A DNA stretch of 64,000 nt from DATBGZ01 sp963803115 (lineage in GTDB: Bacteria > Actinomycetota > Actinomycetes > Mycobacteriales > Micromonosporaceae): positions 310,001 to 374,000 of the forward strand of contig CAWDLN010000003.1 of the NCBI GenBank assembly GCA_963803115.1. Reading direction: 5' to 3'. The position numbers and the translations under genes were made by a program. Shown here one piece after another: positions 1-8,607 of this stretch (its first letter is position 1; each line of letters opens with the position of its first letter). Under the pieces are notes generated by a model. It made no database searches. It had not been told where the DNA came from and saw only the letters and a list, made by a program, of their open reading frames with translations.

Positions 1-575
1 ATCAGCTCGGTCAGATCGCGCGGCGTCACGGTGAGGCCGACGTCGGCGGCGCGGGCCGACGCGTAGCTCGCGCCGCCGTACGACACGTCAACCGTGATCT
101 CGCCTCGGCGGGTCGGCACGGTGATGGCGCGGGCCAGGACGAAGGCGGGCACGTTTCGGAAGGCGACCGAGCTGGTACGCCCGTTCACCCGTTCGACCCG
201 AGCGGTCACCCGGCCGCTGGGGACGTCGATGACGACGTCGACCTCGCCGTCGTCGGGTGCTTCGACGAGCCCGCAGTCGACTGCGTATGCCCCCAAGGCG
301 ATCGTTCCGTGGCCACACGCGGTGGAGAAGCCGTCCTTATGCCAGAACAGGGTGCCGAGGACGGCACCGTCGTCGTCGGGCGGCACAGGAAAGCAGCCGT
401 ACATGTCGGCGTGTCCGCGGGGTTCGTTGCACAGCAACGCCCGTATCCGGTCGGCCTCGCCATGCTGCGCCGCTTCGCGCCGGTCGAGGACGGTACGGCC
501 GGGGATGTCGGGGGCGCCGGCGGTGACGATCCGGAACGGTTCGCCCGCGGTGTGATAGTCGACGGTCGTGATCAC
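1..575 (-). CDS. Proline racemase family protein (partial, C-terminus outside window)
   Basis: The first 191 residues are present, starting at a GTG at 575; the reading frame is still open at base 1. The family interconverts or dehydrates proline derivatives (proline racemase, 4-hydroxyproline epimerase, trans-3-hydroxy-L-proline dehydratase) in the cytoplasm. The signature NEPRGHADMYG lies at about residues 50-60 and the first catalytic cysteine is Cys87 in ACGHGTIALG. The second catalytic residue, Cys for racemase/epimerase or Thr for the dehydratase, lies beyond the window, so these activities cannot be separated here. The gene is divergent from the small membrane protein at 606. Confidence 0.88.
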   Translation of the reverse strand, partial: MITTVDYHTAGEPFRIVTAGAPDIPGRTVLDRREAAQHGEADRIRALLCNEPRGHADMYGCFPVPPDDDGAVLGTLFWHKDGFSTACGHGTIALGAYAVDCGLVEAPDDGEVDVVIDVPSGRVTARVERVNGRTSSVAFRNVPAFVLARAITVPTRRGEITVDVSYGGASYASARAADVGLTVTPRDLTEL

Positions 576-605
576 CCGTACTCGCTCTCGGATAGGCTCT
601 CGCGC

Positions 606-968
606 GTGTGGACTCCGTTGGCGGTAGTCATCATGCTCGCATCGCTCGGGGTGGGCACGTGGTGTCTGGTCTCCGCGGCGCGAGGCCGGTTCCTGAACCA
701 GGCCCAGTACACCGCGTTGCTCGCCCTCGCGGCGGTCGCCCTCGTGCAGACGGTCATCGGGTCGATCCGACTGATCGCCGGCGCCCGGCCCGTGGAGCTG
801 GTCACCTTCATCGGCTATCTCATCACTACGGCGTTGTTTCTGCCGGCCGGGCTGGTGCTGGCGCGGATGGAGCCGACCCGGTGGGGTTCGGTGATCGCCG
901 GCGTCGCTGCCGTGACGGTTGCGGTGTTGACGCTGCGGCTGACCCAGGTCTGGACGCCGCTGCGATGA
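606..968 (+). CDS. Small integral membrane protein, unknown function
   Basis: This 120-residue protein has about four hydrophobic segments, beginning directly after a GTG start (VWTPLAVVIML). No enzymatic motif is visible. I chose the GTG at 606 because it opens directly into the first membrane helix and clears the divergent racemase gene; no strong ribosome site is visible. Its stop codon overlaps the ATG of the next membrane protein (ATGA), so the two are translationally coupled and may form one membrane complex. Function is unknown. Confidence 0.6.
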   Translation: MWTPLAVVIMLASLGVGTWCLVSAARGRFLNQAQYTALLALAAVALVQTVIGSIRLIAGARPVELVTFIGYLITTALFLPAGLVLARMEPTRWGSVIAGVAAVTVAVLTLRLTQVWTPLR

Positions 969-1360
969 GTCAGTCGGCCATCAACACCGGGCCGGGGCGG
1001 GTGCTCGTGTTCCTGTACGCGCTTTTCGCTCTCGCCGCCGGGGCCCGGGCGGGCGTGCAGATCGCCACGAAGTTCCACGACGCGCCACTGGCCTACGTGC
1101 TCTCCGCGGTCGCGGCGGTGATCTATCTCATCGCTACGTTCGGGTTTATCCGTGGTGGCCGGGGCGGGCGCCGGTTGGCGATGGCCTGCCTGGTCGTGGA
1201 ACTTCTCGGAGTGCTCACCGTCGGAACACTGAGCCTTGTCGATCCAGACGCGTTCCCGCACGCCACCGTGTGGTCCGGCTATGGACGGGGGTACGGGTTC
1301 GTGCCGCTGGCCCTGCCGGTGCTCGGGCTGCTGTGGCTGCGGGCCACTCCCGAGCCTTAG
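965..1360 (+). CDS. Small integral membrane protein, unknown function
   Basis: This 131-residue protein has four predicted membrane helices and ends with the pattern GYGFVPLALPVLGLLWL, which I associate with small uncharacterised actinobacterial membrane proteins. The ATG overlaps the stop of the preceding membrane protein by four bases. The gene converges on the TetR gene and their stop codons overlap (1357-1360). Function is unknown. Confidence 0.7.
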   Translation: MSQSAINTGPGRVLVFLYALFALAAGARAGVQIATKFHDAPLAYVLSAVAAVIYLIATFGFIRGGRGGRRLAMACLVVELLGVLTVGTLSLVDPDAFPHATVWSGYGRGYGFVPLALPVLGLLWLRATPEP

Positions 1361-2046
1361 CTGGGTTCGAGGGTCCGCCACAGTGTCGTCGGCGCAGTAG
1401 CGGCGGAGTGGGCCCGGGCACGTTCCCGCAGCATCTGGCCGGTGGCGATGCGGGCCGCGAGATCCGGGGTCGGCCGCAGGCCCGGCAGGATGACCGTCCA
1501 CACCTCGGTCAGCCGCTTGCTCATGTCCGACTCGCCGTTGCTCGCCAGCTGCTGGGCGCCGATCATGCACGTGACGATGACCCGCGCCGCGACGTCCGCG
1601 GGCGTGGACAGGCCCATCAGTTCCCATTCGCCGGCGGGGGAGAGGAGTCGCTCGATCTCGTCGACCCAACCGTCGAATGGTGGTGGCACCGGCGTCTTGA
1701 TGCTGTCCCGTTCGAGCGAGAGCCGGATTCCGGCCCGGACCAAGGTGTCGGTCGAGTACTTCTCCGCCACCTCGAACGAGAGCGCGATCACCGTGTCGAG
1801 GGCCGGTGCCTTGAGTGCCTCGAACTGGGCGATCAGCGGGGGCCACTGCGCCGCCGTCTGCTCCACGATCGCGACCGCGAGCGCCTCCTTGTTGGGGAAG
1901 TACGAGTAGAAGGCGTTCTTCGTCAGGCCCGCGGCCTCGACCAGTTCGTTGACGCTGGTTCCCAGGTAGCCCTTCTCCGCGAACAGCGCCGCCGACGACT
2001 GCAGCACGAAGAGCTGGTTCTCGTCCATCCGTTGATGCCGTGCCAC
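1357..2046 (-). CDS. TetR/AcrR family transcriptional regulator
   Basis: This 229-residue regulator has an N-terminal helix-turn-helix of the TetR type (residues about 8-55): an ALFAEKGY helix, then TSVNELVEAAGLTKNAFY and SYFPNKEAL. The C-terminal two thirds is an all-helical ligand-binding region with no recognisable ligand specificity. I chose the GTG at 2046; an ATG at 2028 would also keep the whole DNA-binding domain. The gene converges on the small membrane protein pair, so its target cannot be read from position; autoregulation is usual for the family. Confidence 0.9.
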   Translation of the reverse strand: MARHQRMDENQLFVLQSSAALFAEKGYLGTSVNELVEAAGLTKNAFYSYFPNKEALAVAIVEQTAAQWPPLIAQFEALKAPALDTVIALSFEVAEKYSTDTLVRAGIRLSLERDSIKTPVPPPFDGWVDEIERLLSPAGEWELMGLSTPADVAARVIVTCMIGAQQLASNGESDMSKRLTEVWTVILPGLRPTPDLAARIATGQMLRERARAHSAATAPTTLWRTLEPS

Positions 2047-2155
2047 GCCGTCCCACCCTCCGTCGCGTGCTGCATGCCGTCCCGCCCCGATGCAACCTAG
2101 CACCGCCACCTCGCCCACTGGCGGCAACGCGTCGCACCCCCGAGCGTCGGTCTGA

Positions 2156-4156
2156 TCAGAACGGTGGCGGGTCGTCCGCGGCCGGTGGCGGCGGTGGGGG
2201 CGGTGGCGGTGGGGGTGGGGGTGGTTGGGTTCGGAAGATTCCGCGTTGCATGCATTGGTTGTTGCGCCAGTCCTCAGTGGACAGATGCGGGGGCGCGTAC
2301 GGAGCGTCGTCGGTCTCGTCCTCGTCGGGGTGGGCGCTGGGCGGGTCGGGCATGGGGTCGGGCAAATCGTCGAGGCTGGGTGGCGGTTCGCGGTGGTACG
2401 TCTTGCCCAGCCGGCTGATCCAGGTGAAATACCCGGGTCGGGTCTGGGTCAGTTGCCAGCCGCCCTCGTGCCGCAGCCGATGATCATGTCGACAGCCGTT
2501 GCCGAGATTGACGTCGGTGGTTTCTCCACCGGCGGCGTGTTCGACGCTATGGTCGGCGTCACATCGATGGGCGGGCACCCGACAGCCGGGAAAGTAGCAG
2601 CGCCGATCTCGCACGTGGATCCAGCGGCGCAACGCGGCACCGGGCAGTCGGGCGGTCGGGTCGCCGTTGGGCGGACCCGTCCCGTCGGCGGTGCTGGTGG
2701 TCGCGATGATCTCGGCCACCACCCGATCCCACCCGTCGGGCAACCGCCGGCCCGACAGCGCCGCGAGGGTGGCCTGGTTGACCTGGATCCAGACCTGCAG
2801 CCGGCGATAGCCCGGCGGCGGCTCGATCTGGCGCGGGCGGCGGCGCACCTGGCCGATGCCCAACGGGGTGCCGTCGGCGTCGGTGAGGACATACCACCAC
2901 GACGCGGCCGGCGCCTGGGCCATCGTGCAGGCCAGTTCGGCGTGCACCGCCCCCCAGCCCAGCAGTTCCCCCGGCCGCGAGTCCTCCCCGGCCAGCGTGG
3001 CCAACCGCACCAGCAACCGAAGCCCGCCCGCGTCGGCCCCGGACCCTGCGTCGCCACCGTCACGCTCGACGCCGTCCGGCTTGGCATCCTCGGGCTTGGC
3101 ATCCTCGGGCTTGGCATCCTCGGGCTTGGCATCCTCGGGCTTGGCATCCTCGGGCTTGGCATCCTCGGGCTTGGCATCCTCGGGCTTGGCATCGTCGGGA
3201 ACGTCACGGTTACGCTCGACGTCGTCAGGTTCGGCCTCGTCGGATTTGACATCGTCGAACGCCGAGTCGTCGGTGTCGAGATCGTTGGGATCGACGCTGT
3301 CGGGCTGGACATCGCCGGGTGGGATGGGGGCGATCAGGCGGGCCAGGATCTGGGCGTCGTTGAGGCCGGCGTAGCTGCCGTCGGTCATGCCGAGGAACAG
3401 TTCCGCCCGCAGGTGGTCGATCGGGGCGGGGGGCCGGCGTGTTTGGCCGCTTTGGCCAGCCGTCGAGGCGGGCGCAGGCGGCGGCGACCTGGTCGGCGGG
3501 CAGGTCGTAGCCGGCCAGGGTGGCGGTGCCGTCGTCGCTCGACTAGCCGGCCACCCGCCGGCCGCGCAGCGCCTTCTCGTAGCGGCGCTGGGCCCAGTTG
3601 CGGGTCCAACGCGATCGCGTGGCGGCTGATCGCCGCGATGAGCGCACCGGTGGTCATGCCCGGCGCCTTGGGCAGCAACGCGGCCACCATCGCCGCCGCA
3701 TGCTCGACGCGAGGCGGCGGTCCAATGCTAAACACCCGGGCCCGGGGCTGATCGATGACGCCGTCGGTCGAGGGCGGCCTGCACCGTCGGCAGCCGCTCG
3801 GCCAGGTCGGCGGCGAATGCGCACAGGTTTTCCGCGGCCCGGCGGGTGAGCACCAGCGCCGCGCGTACCTCATCGGCGGCGAACTCCCCGCCCCACTGCG
3901 GTCCGTCCGGGCCGACGATCGGGTCGGCAGTGTCGGACTCGTGGCGGTGGATCAACTCGTTTACGACCGCGAAGAATTGCCCGCGCTCGTGATTGGCCTG
4001 CCGATACCGGGCCACTATCACGTCAATGCACTGCGACCCGGTCAACGACGCCAGATCAAACGTGGCCAGTGCCGCCGAGAGTCCCGGCCCGGCCGGAAGG
4101 TGCGCCAACCCCGCCACCGCCTGCGCGATCGGGTCGGACTCCATCACCTCGGCCAC
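2156..4156 (-). pseudogene. DUF222 / HNH endonuclease family protein, disrupted
   Basis: The amino-terminal part (GTG start at 4156) encodes a DUF222 domain of the actinobacterial 13E12-like family, and the C-terminal part (below 3388) holds an HNH nuclease domain with the pattern CYFPGC, then CDADHSVEHA and CRHDHRLRHEGGW. Reading through needs several frame changes: near 3770, near 3600, around 3450 and around 3420 in a C run. There is also an in-frame TAG near 3543. The stretch 2156-3388 remains open by itself (410 codons) and carries an inserted acidic linker of DAKPE repeats and a C-terminal tail of about fifteen prolines encoded by a G-rich run. With at least four lesions this is probably genuine decay; whether the C-terminal fragment is expressed is unknown. 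Confidence 0.85.
3077..3196. repeat. Tandem 15-bp repeat encoding DAKPE units
   Basis: Eight head-to-tail copies of a 15-base unit (core CTTGGCATCCTCGGG on the plus strand) are almost identical. On the minus strand they encode the pentapeptide Asp-Ala-Lys-Pro-Glu, the last copy ending in Asp. The period is a multiple of three, so copy-number change does not shift the frame. It lies in the linker between the DUF222 and HNH parts of the broken gene. The copies are contiguous without spacers, so it is not a CRISPR array. Confidence 0.95.
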
Positions 4157-4242
4157 GACCCCAGTCTACCGGCGACCTCCGACATTTGTTCGAGCCAACA
4201 AGCCGACGTGTCAAAACTTCCCAGAATGCAAGACGCCCAAGA

Positions 4243-4261
4243 TATATCCACAGTGGATATA
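4243..4261. repeat. Intergenic 19-bp palindrome (TCCACAGTGGA core)
   Basis: The sequence TATATCCAC-A-GTGGATATA is a perfect inverted repeat with nine-base arms. It sits between the start of the HNH pseudogene and the stop of the gene at 4268, both on the minus strand. It could be an operator or part of a terminator for neither gene in particular. Its 11-base core recurs elsewhere in this window inside genes. Confidence 0.6.
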
Positions 4262-4267
4262 GGGGCG

Positions 4268-5719
4268 TCAGCGAGCCGCGCCAGCGCCGAGCAGAACGGC
4301 GATCCCGAGCACACTGCGCGGTGCGTACGGCTGCCGCCACAGCCCGCCATGGGCGGCGGCAAAGGCCTCCTCCTGCCACGAGTGCTCGACTGGCGCGCGG
4401 CTGGCGCAGAGATCGTGCACGAGTAGCGCCGCCATCAGCGTGTTGCTCGTGGCCGGCTCGAAAACCTCGATGCCGAAGCGATGTGCGCCCGAGAACGCCG
4501 CGGCGAGCAGTCGGTTCTTCACCACACTGCGGGTCCGTGTCGCCGGTGCGACCCGCAGTGACACCGGCTTCCCGTCCGCCCACGCCTGCGTGGCCCGCCA
4601 CCGCTGCAGTCGCTTGGCAAGGGCGTAGTTGGGTCCTTGCTGCGGCACCAGGCTGTCGTTGATACCGGGATCGGCGCCGGGTGGGTAGTTACGGGCAAGC
4701 AACCGGCCTCGGCTGAGCATCCGCAGTGGCTGCCGGACGCGACCGATGCCTTCATGCGCCTCCCAGCGCCGGGTCGCTTCGGTGACGGCCTCGGCCGGGA
4801 CCGCGAAGACGTCGGTCGGCGTGGCTAAGAAGGCCAGAGTCACATCGTCGCGCCGCTGCGTCAGGTGCCGGGTCAGCACGTCAACCGCGGCGGTCACCCG
4901 GACGTGCATCGCCCCGTCGGCATAGACGTAGTTGCCCACAACCAGCGGACCGTCCATTTCGGACAACCACGCCCCCACCCGGTGCGACTGGTGGAGCAGG
5001 TCCACGCCCAGGCCAATGCCGGCCTCGACGTCATGCCCGGCCGGCTCGGCCGGGACGTGCAGGCGGCCGGCGTACCGGAGCGCCGCGCCGTTGAGTCGTT
5101 GCCACAATCCGGCGCGCGGCAGGTCTACGGCGACCACGTCGGCGCCCCACCGCAAGAGCGCGGTGAGTGGACTCATCTCCGCACCCGCGCCAAGCACCAC
5201 CACGCGACGTCCCGGCAGCGAGAGCCAGTGTGGATTGTCGGCCACCCGCCGAACCGCATCCGCGCAGGATGGTTCGATGACGCCCGCACCTACCCAGGTG
5301 TCGAGCCGCCGCAGGAGGTCGTCACCGCGCAACCGCTCACCGCGGTAGGGGAGGACCAACTCACGCTCCGGCTCGCCGGTCCCGCTGACGGTGACTGTCC
5401 GCAGTGGTGCGTCGACCGGTGCCTCCATGGCGGCGGCCAAAGAAAGTTCTCCATCCACAGTGGAGTATCGCATCAGATCGTACGTGGCGGCCAGACCGTT
5501 GCGGGCGATGCGGACGCCGGCGTCACGAGAGAGCAGCCCCGCCTCGACCAAACGCCGGAAGTGGTCGCCGTACTGGCGTCGCCAGGAAGTCTCGCCCTCG
5601 GCCGCACGGGCGCCGACCGGATCGACGTCACGCAGTGCCGCGGCGACAACCGCCCGTCCCAGCGCGGAGGTACTGCGGCTCGGGCCGACGAGAGGAAAGA
5701 CAATGCCCTCGGTATCCAT
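4268..5719 (-). CDS. Uncharacterised Rossmann-like protein
   Basis: This 483-residue protein has no family I can name with confidence. A glycine-rich beta-alpha-beta signature, VVVLGAGAEMSPLTALL followed by ADVVAVDLPR (about residues 172-200), suggests a nucleotide or NAD(P)/SAM-binding Rossmann fold in the middle. The first 120 residues look like a separate helical domain. There is no signal peptide; a weak hydrophobic stretch lies at the C-terminus (SVLGIAVLLGAGAAR). It is divergent from the lactate monooxygenase-like gene with only 28 bases between the starts, so the two share a promoter region and may act on related metabolites. Confidence 0.6.
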   Translation of the reverse strand: MDTEGIVFPLVGPSRSTSALGRAVVAAALRDVDPVGARAAEGETSWRRQYGDHFRRLVEAGLLSRDAGVRIARNGLAATYDLMRYSTVDGELSLAAAMEAPVDAPLRTVTVSGTGEPERELVLPYRGERLRGDDLLRRLDTWVGAGVIEPSCADAVRRVADNPHWLSLPGRRVVVLGAGAEMSPLTALLRWGADVVAVDLPRAGLWQRLNGAALRYAGRLHVPAEPAGHDVEAGIGLGVDLLHQSHRVGAWLSEMDGPLVVGNYVYADGAMHVRVTAAVDVLTRHLTQRRDDVTLAFLATPTDVFAVPAEAVTEATRRWEAHEGIGRVRQPLRMLSRGRLLARNYPPGADPGINDSLVPQQGPNYALAKRLQRWRATQAWADGKPVSLRVAPATRTRSVVKNRLLAAAFSGAHRFGIEVFEPATSNTLMAALLVHDLCASRAPVEHSWQEEAFAAAHGGLWRQPYAPRSVLGIAVLLGAGAAR

Positions 5720-5747
5720 GACATGATCCTGCCAGGAAGGAGCGACG

Positions 5748-6914
5748 ATGACCGCACCGTTCGGGGCCTATCAGGCCGAGATCTACTTGAATGGACTGGC
5801 GGGCGTGCTGCCCGATTTCACCACCGATGCTAGCGGCCTTGAGGAGTCGGCCCGGCAACGGCTCGAGCCTGGTCCATTCTGGTACGTCGCCGGAGCCGCC
5901 GGTACGGGTGCGACCGCCAGCGCCAACCGCGAGGCCTTCGACCGGTGGCGGATCGTGCCCCGCATGCTGCGCGACGCCACAACCCGCAACCTTTCGACCA
6001 CCGTGCTCGGAACGGAGATGCCGGCGCCGATCCTGACCGCCCCGGTCGGTGTGCAGTCGATCCTTCACCCCGACGGGGAACTGGCCACCGCACGCGCCGC
6101 CGCGGCGCTCGGGTTGCCGATGGTGCTGTCGACGGCATCCTCGTACTCGATCGAGGAGGTCGCGGCGGCCAGCGGAGGCGGTCCTCGCTGGTATCAGCTC
6201 TACTGGCCCAACGACGACGAGGTGTGTGCGAGCCTGCTGCGGCGCGCTCAGGAATCCGGCTTCACGACGCTCGTGGTCACCCTCGACACCTGGACACTGG
6301 CCTGGCGCCCGCACGACCTCGACGGCTCGTACCTACCGTTCCTGCGCGGCGTGGGCACGGCCGTGCCGTTCAGCGATCCGGCCTTCCGCGCTGGACTGGC
6401 CCGCTCGCCGGAGGATGATCTGCAGTCTGCGGTCCTTCGTTGGGTGTCGATGTTCACCGGCACCGACAAGAGTTGGGACCGGCTTCCCTTCCTGCGCTCG
6501 CTCTGGTCCGGCCCGATCGTCCTCAAAGGAGTGTTGCACCCCGACGACGCCCGTCGCGCCGCCGACGCCGGGATGGACGGTGTGATCGTATCCAACCACG
6601 GCGGCCGCCAGGTCGACGGCGCGATCGCGGCGTTGGACGCGCTGCCGCCGATTGTGGACGCAGTCTCCGGCCGGATCGAGGTGCTCTTCGACTCCGGCAT
6701 CCGGTCCGGTGCCGATGTGGTGAAGGCGCTCGCGCTCGGCGCGCGTGCGGTCCTCATCGGGCGTCCGGTGGCGTACGGTCTCGCCCACGGCGGCGAGGCT
6801 GGTGTGCGCCATGTGCTGCGCAGCCTGCTCGCCGACCTCGACCTCACCGTGGGACTGTGTGGACACCGGACGATCGGCGAGCTGAACCGGGAGCTGCTCG
6901 CGCAGCGTCCATGA
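5748..6914 (+). CDS. FMN-dependent alpha-hydroxy acid oxidase, lactate 2-monooxygenase-like
   Basis: This 388-residue TIM-barrel flavoenzyme belongs to the family that oxidises L-2-hydroxy acids. Family hallmarks are the substrate-binding VSNHGGRQVDGA, with catalytic His284 and Arg287, the FMN-phosphate segment FDSGIRSGADVVKALALGA, and GRPVAYGL near the end. The length and the extended loop before the active site (about residues 185-250) match mycobacterial lactate 2-monooxygenase, which yields acetate, CO2 and water, rather than short glycolate oxidases. A ribosome site (AGGAGCGACG) precedes the ATG. Monooxygenase versus dehydrogenase activity cannot be decided from sequence alone. Confidence 0.88.
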   Translation: MTAPFGAYQAEIYLNGLAGVLPDFTTDASGLEESARQRLEPGPFWYVAGAAGTGATASANREAFDRWRIVPRMLRDATTRNLSTTVLGTEMPAPILTAPVGVQSILHPDGELATARAAAALGLPMVLSTASSYSIEEVAAASGGGPRWYQLYWPNDDEVCASLLRRAQESGFTTLVVTLDTWTLAWRPHDLDGSYLPFLRGVGTAVPFSDPAFRAGLARSPEDDLQSAVLRWVSMFTGTDKSWDRLPFLRSLWSGPIVLKGVLHPDDARRAADAGMDGVIVSNHGGRQVDGAIAALDALPPIVDAVSGRIEVLFDSGIRSGADVVKALALGARAVLIGRPVAYGLAHGGEAGVRHVLRSLLADLDLTVGLCGHRTIGELNRELLAQRP

Positions 6915-7116
6915 TGGTCGTCATCGTAGGACTGTCTAGATGCGCGGCTATTTCGCGCAAGCGCCCGACCATGCCCGGTGACGCCTGCCCGTACCACAAC
7001 GACCGGAAATTGCGTATACGGTGCAACAGCGAGAGCATATTGCGACCGCCGTAGCGTCCGCGGGTGCCGCGTAGGGTTGCGGCGGTTCGCGTGCTGTGTA
7101 TCCGGGGAGGGCTGTT

Positions 7117-8226
7117 GTGACACAGAGGATGCGGCTGATCGCCGCGGCCGCGGTCGCCGCGGCGGTTCTCATCGCCGCCGGAGTCTTCGTGACCATCCGG
7201 TTGGTCGCCAACCATGTCGACAGCACGATCCCGCAGGCCGACCTGTTTGGCACACCAACGCCCAGCAGCCCTACGCCGAGTCTTACTGCGGTGCCCGGTG
7301 CCGATGTTGAAGGGCCGCTGGACATTCTGATCGTCGGCGAGGACACCCGGGTTAGCTCAGGGACCGTACCGCACAACGACGCCAACCTCATCCTGCACGT
7401 CAGTAAGGATCTGAAGTCGGCGTACCTGACCTCGCTGCCCAGGGATCTGCTCGTGGACATCCCCGCCTTCAAACCGTCGGGATCACGCGCCATGAGAACC
7501 AAGCTCACCCACGCGATCACCTACGGCTCGATGGTCAGCGGCGGCAACGACACCCGCCAGGGGTTCCAGTTGGTCTTTCAGACCATCAGCGGATACACCG
7601 GCATCCAGGACTTCGACGCGGGCGTTCTGTTCAGCTTCACCGGCATGCGCGATTTCGTCGACGAGATCGGCGGCATTGACATCTACGTCGACGAAACCAC
7701 CTCATCCATTCACCGGCAGCCGAACGGGCAAATGCGACCCCTGTGCGGTTCGTGTCCGAATGGCTATGGCGGTCCGCAGGCGTTGTATCGGGTCGGCATG
7801 CAGCACCTCGTGGGCTGGCAGGCCCTCGACTATGCCCGGCAACGGTACGGTCTCAACGGCGGCGCGTACGGCCGCGAGCGCCACCACCGCCAGATCGTGC
7901 GAGCCGTCATGGCCCAGCTGTTCAAGCAGGACCTCGTCCTCAACCCGGTCAAGGCCGACGAGATTCTGAAGGCCGTTGGCCGTGGCGTCATCTTCGACGG
8001 CCGCGGCCGAAACCCATCGGACTTCGGCTACGCGCTCCGCAACCTACGGCCAGAAAACGTCACGCTCATCGGCCTACCCGGCTCCAGCGTCTACAGCGGC
8101 GGCAGCTACGTAGGCGAAAGCCTCGACAACGCGACCAAGAACTCGTATTTTGCAGCCCTTGGCCAAGACCAGCTCGACACATGGGTCCAAGCCCACCCCA
8201 ACCTCGTCAACAGAGCCGACCCCTAG
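7117..8226 (+). CDS. LCP (LytR-CpsA-Psr) family protein
   Basis: This 369-residue protein begins with one membrane anchor (about residues 6-28) followed by a Pro/Ser/Thr-rich linker and an extracellular LCP domain. LCP enzymes transfer glycopolymers from polyprenyl phosphate carriers to peptidoglycan. Visible hallmarks are ILIVGEDTR, YLTSLPRDLLVDIP, KLTHAITYG, and ALDYARQRYG followed by RERHHRQIVRAV, including the conserved Asp and Arg residues that bind the pyrophosphate. I chose the GTG at 7117 because GGGGAGG lies six bases upstream; a GTG at 7096 has no such site. The gene stands alone. Confidence 0.9.
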   Translation: MTQRMRLIAAAAVAAAVLIAAGVFVTIRLVANHVDSTIPQADLFGTPTPSSPTPSLTAVPGADVEGPLDILIVGEDTRVSSGTVPHNDANLILHVSKDLKSAYLTSLPRDLLVDIPAFKPSGSRAMRTKLTHAITYGSMVSGGNDTRQGFQLVFQTISGYTGIQDFDAGVLFSFTGMRDFVDEIGGIDIYVDETTSSIHRQPNGQMRPLCGSCPNGYGGPQALYRVGMQHLVGWQALDYARQRYGLNGGAYGRERHHRQIVRAVMAQLFKQDLVLNPVKADEILKAVGRGVIFDGRGRNPSDFGYALRNLRPENVTLIGLPGSSVYSGGSYVGESLDNATKNSYFAALGQDQLDTWVQAHPNLVNRADP

Positions 8227-8283
8227 GGCCGGCGTGTCGGGGCGGTGTGCCTCTCGAGTCGCGTTAGCGTCAGGAGAGGACAT

Positions 8284-8589
8284 GTGACTGATGGGACGTC
8301 GAACGTGCACCTACCTCTGAAGACCATGAACAGTCTGGCCGAGCGTCCTAACTGGACGGTCGCCAATGGGCAAGCAGCCTTCGCGCCTGTGTCCGGCGGG
8401 TGGCGCGCGATCGTCAGGCTGCAGCGCCCCGGAGGAAGCGACCGCTATCACGTCGCAATCGTCGACCGTACGGGTGCCGTACGGTTCGCGATGGAGGTCG
8501 CGACCGTTGACGACGCCGTGCGCAACGCCGAGCGCGGAGTACTCGCCCGCAATGCTCTTCGCCCGGTACGGCGGGTTGAACTGAGGTAG
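8284..8589 (+). CDS. Hypothetical protein, 101 residues
   Basis: A small soluble protein with no recognised family. The start at GTG 8284 is supported by AGGAGAGGA just upstream. The sequence looks like a compact beta-rich domain (WRAIVRLQRPGG, YHVAIVDRTGAVRFAMEV) ending with a helix of alternating charge. It lies between the LCP gene and a winged-helix gene on the same strand. Confidence 0.55.
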   Translation: MTDGTSNVHLPLKTMNSLAERPNWTVANGQAAFAPVSGGWRAIVRLQRPGGSDRYHVAIVDRTGAVRFAMEVATVDDAVRNAERGVLARNALRPVRRVELR

Positions 8590-8607
8590 GTGCGGGCATA
8601 GCGTGCG

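Noticed and set aside
3077..3196. Regular 15-bp repeat as a CRISPR-like array
   Set aside because: Copies are contiguous with no spacers and keep a protein reading frame; this is a coding tandem repeat.
2225..3751. Long plus-strand open frame opposite the HNH gene
   Set aside because: It is repetitive and rich in Gly/Ile-Leu from the antisense of the DAKPE repeat; the minus strand carries the real HNH motifs.
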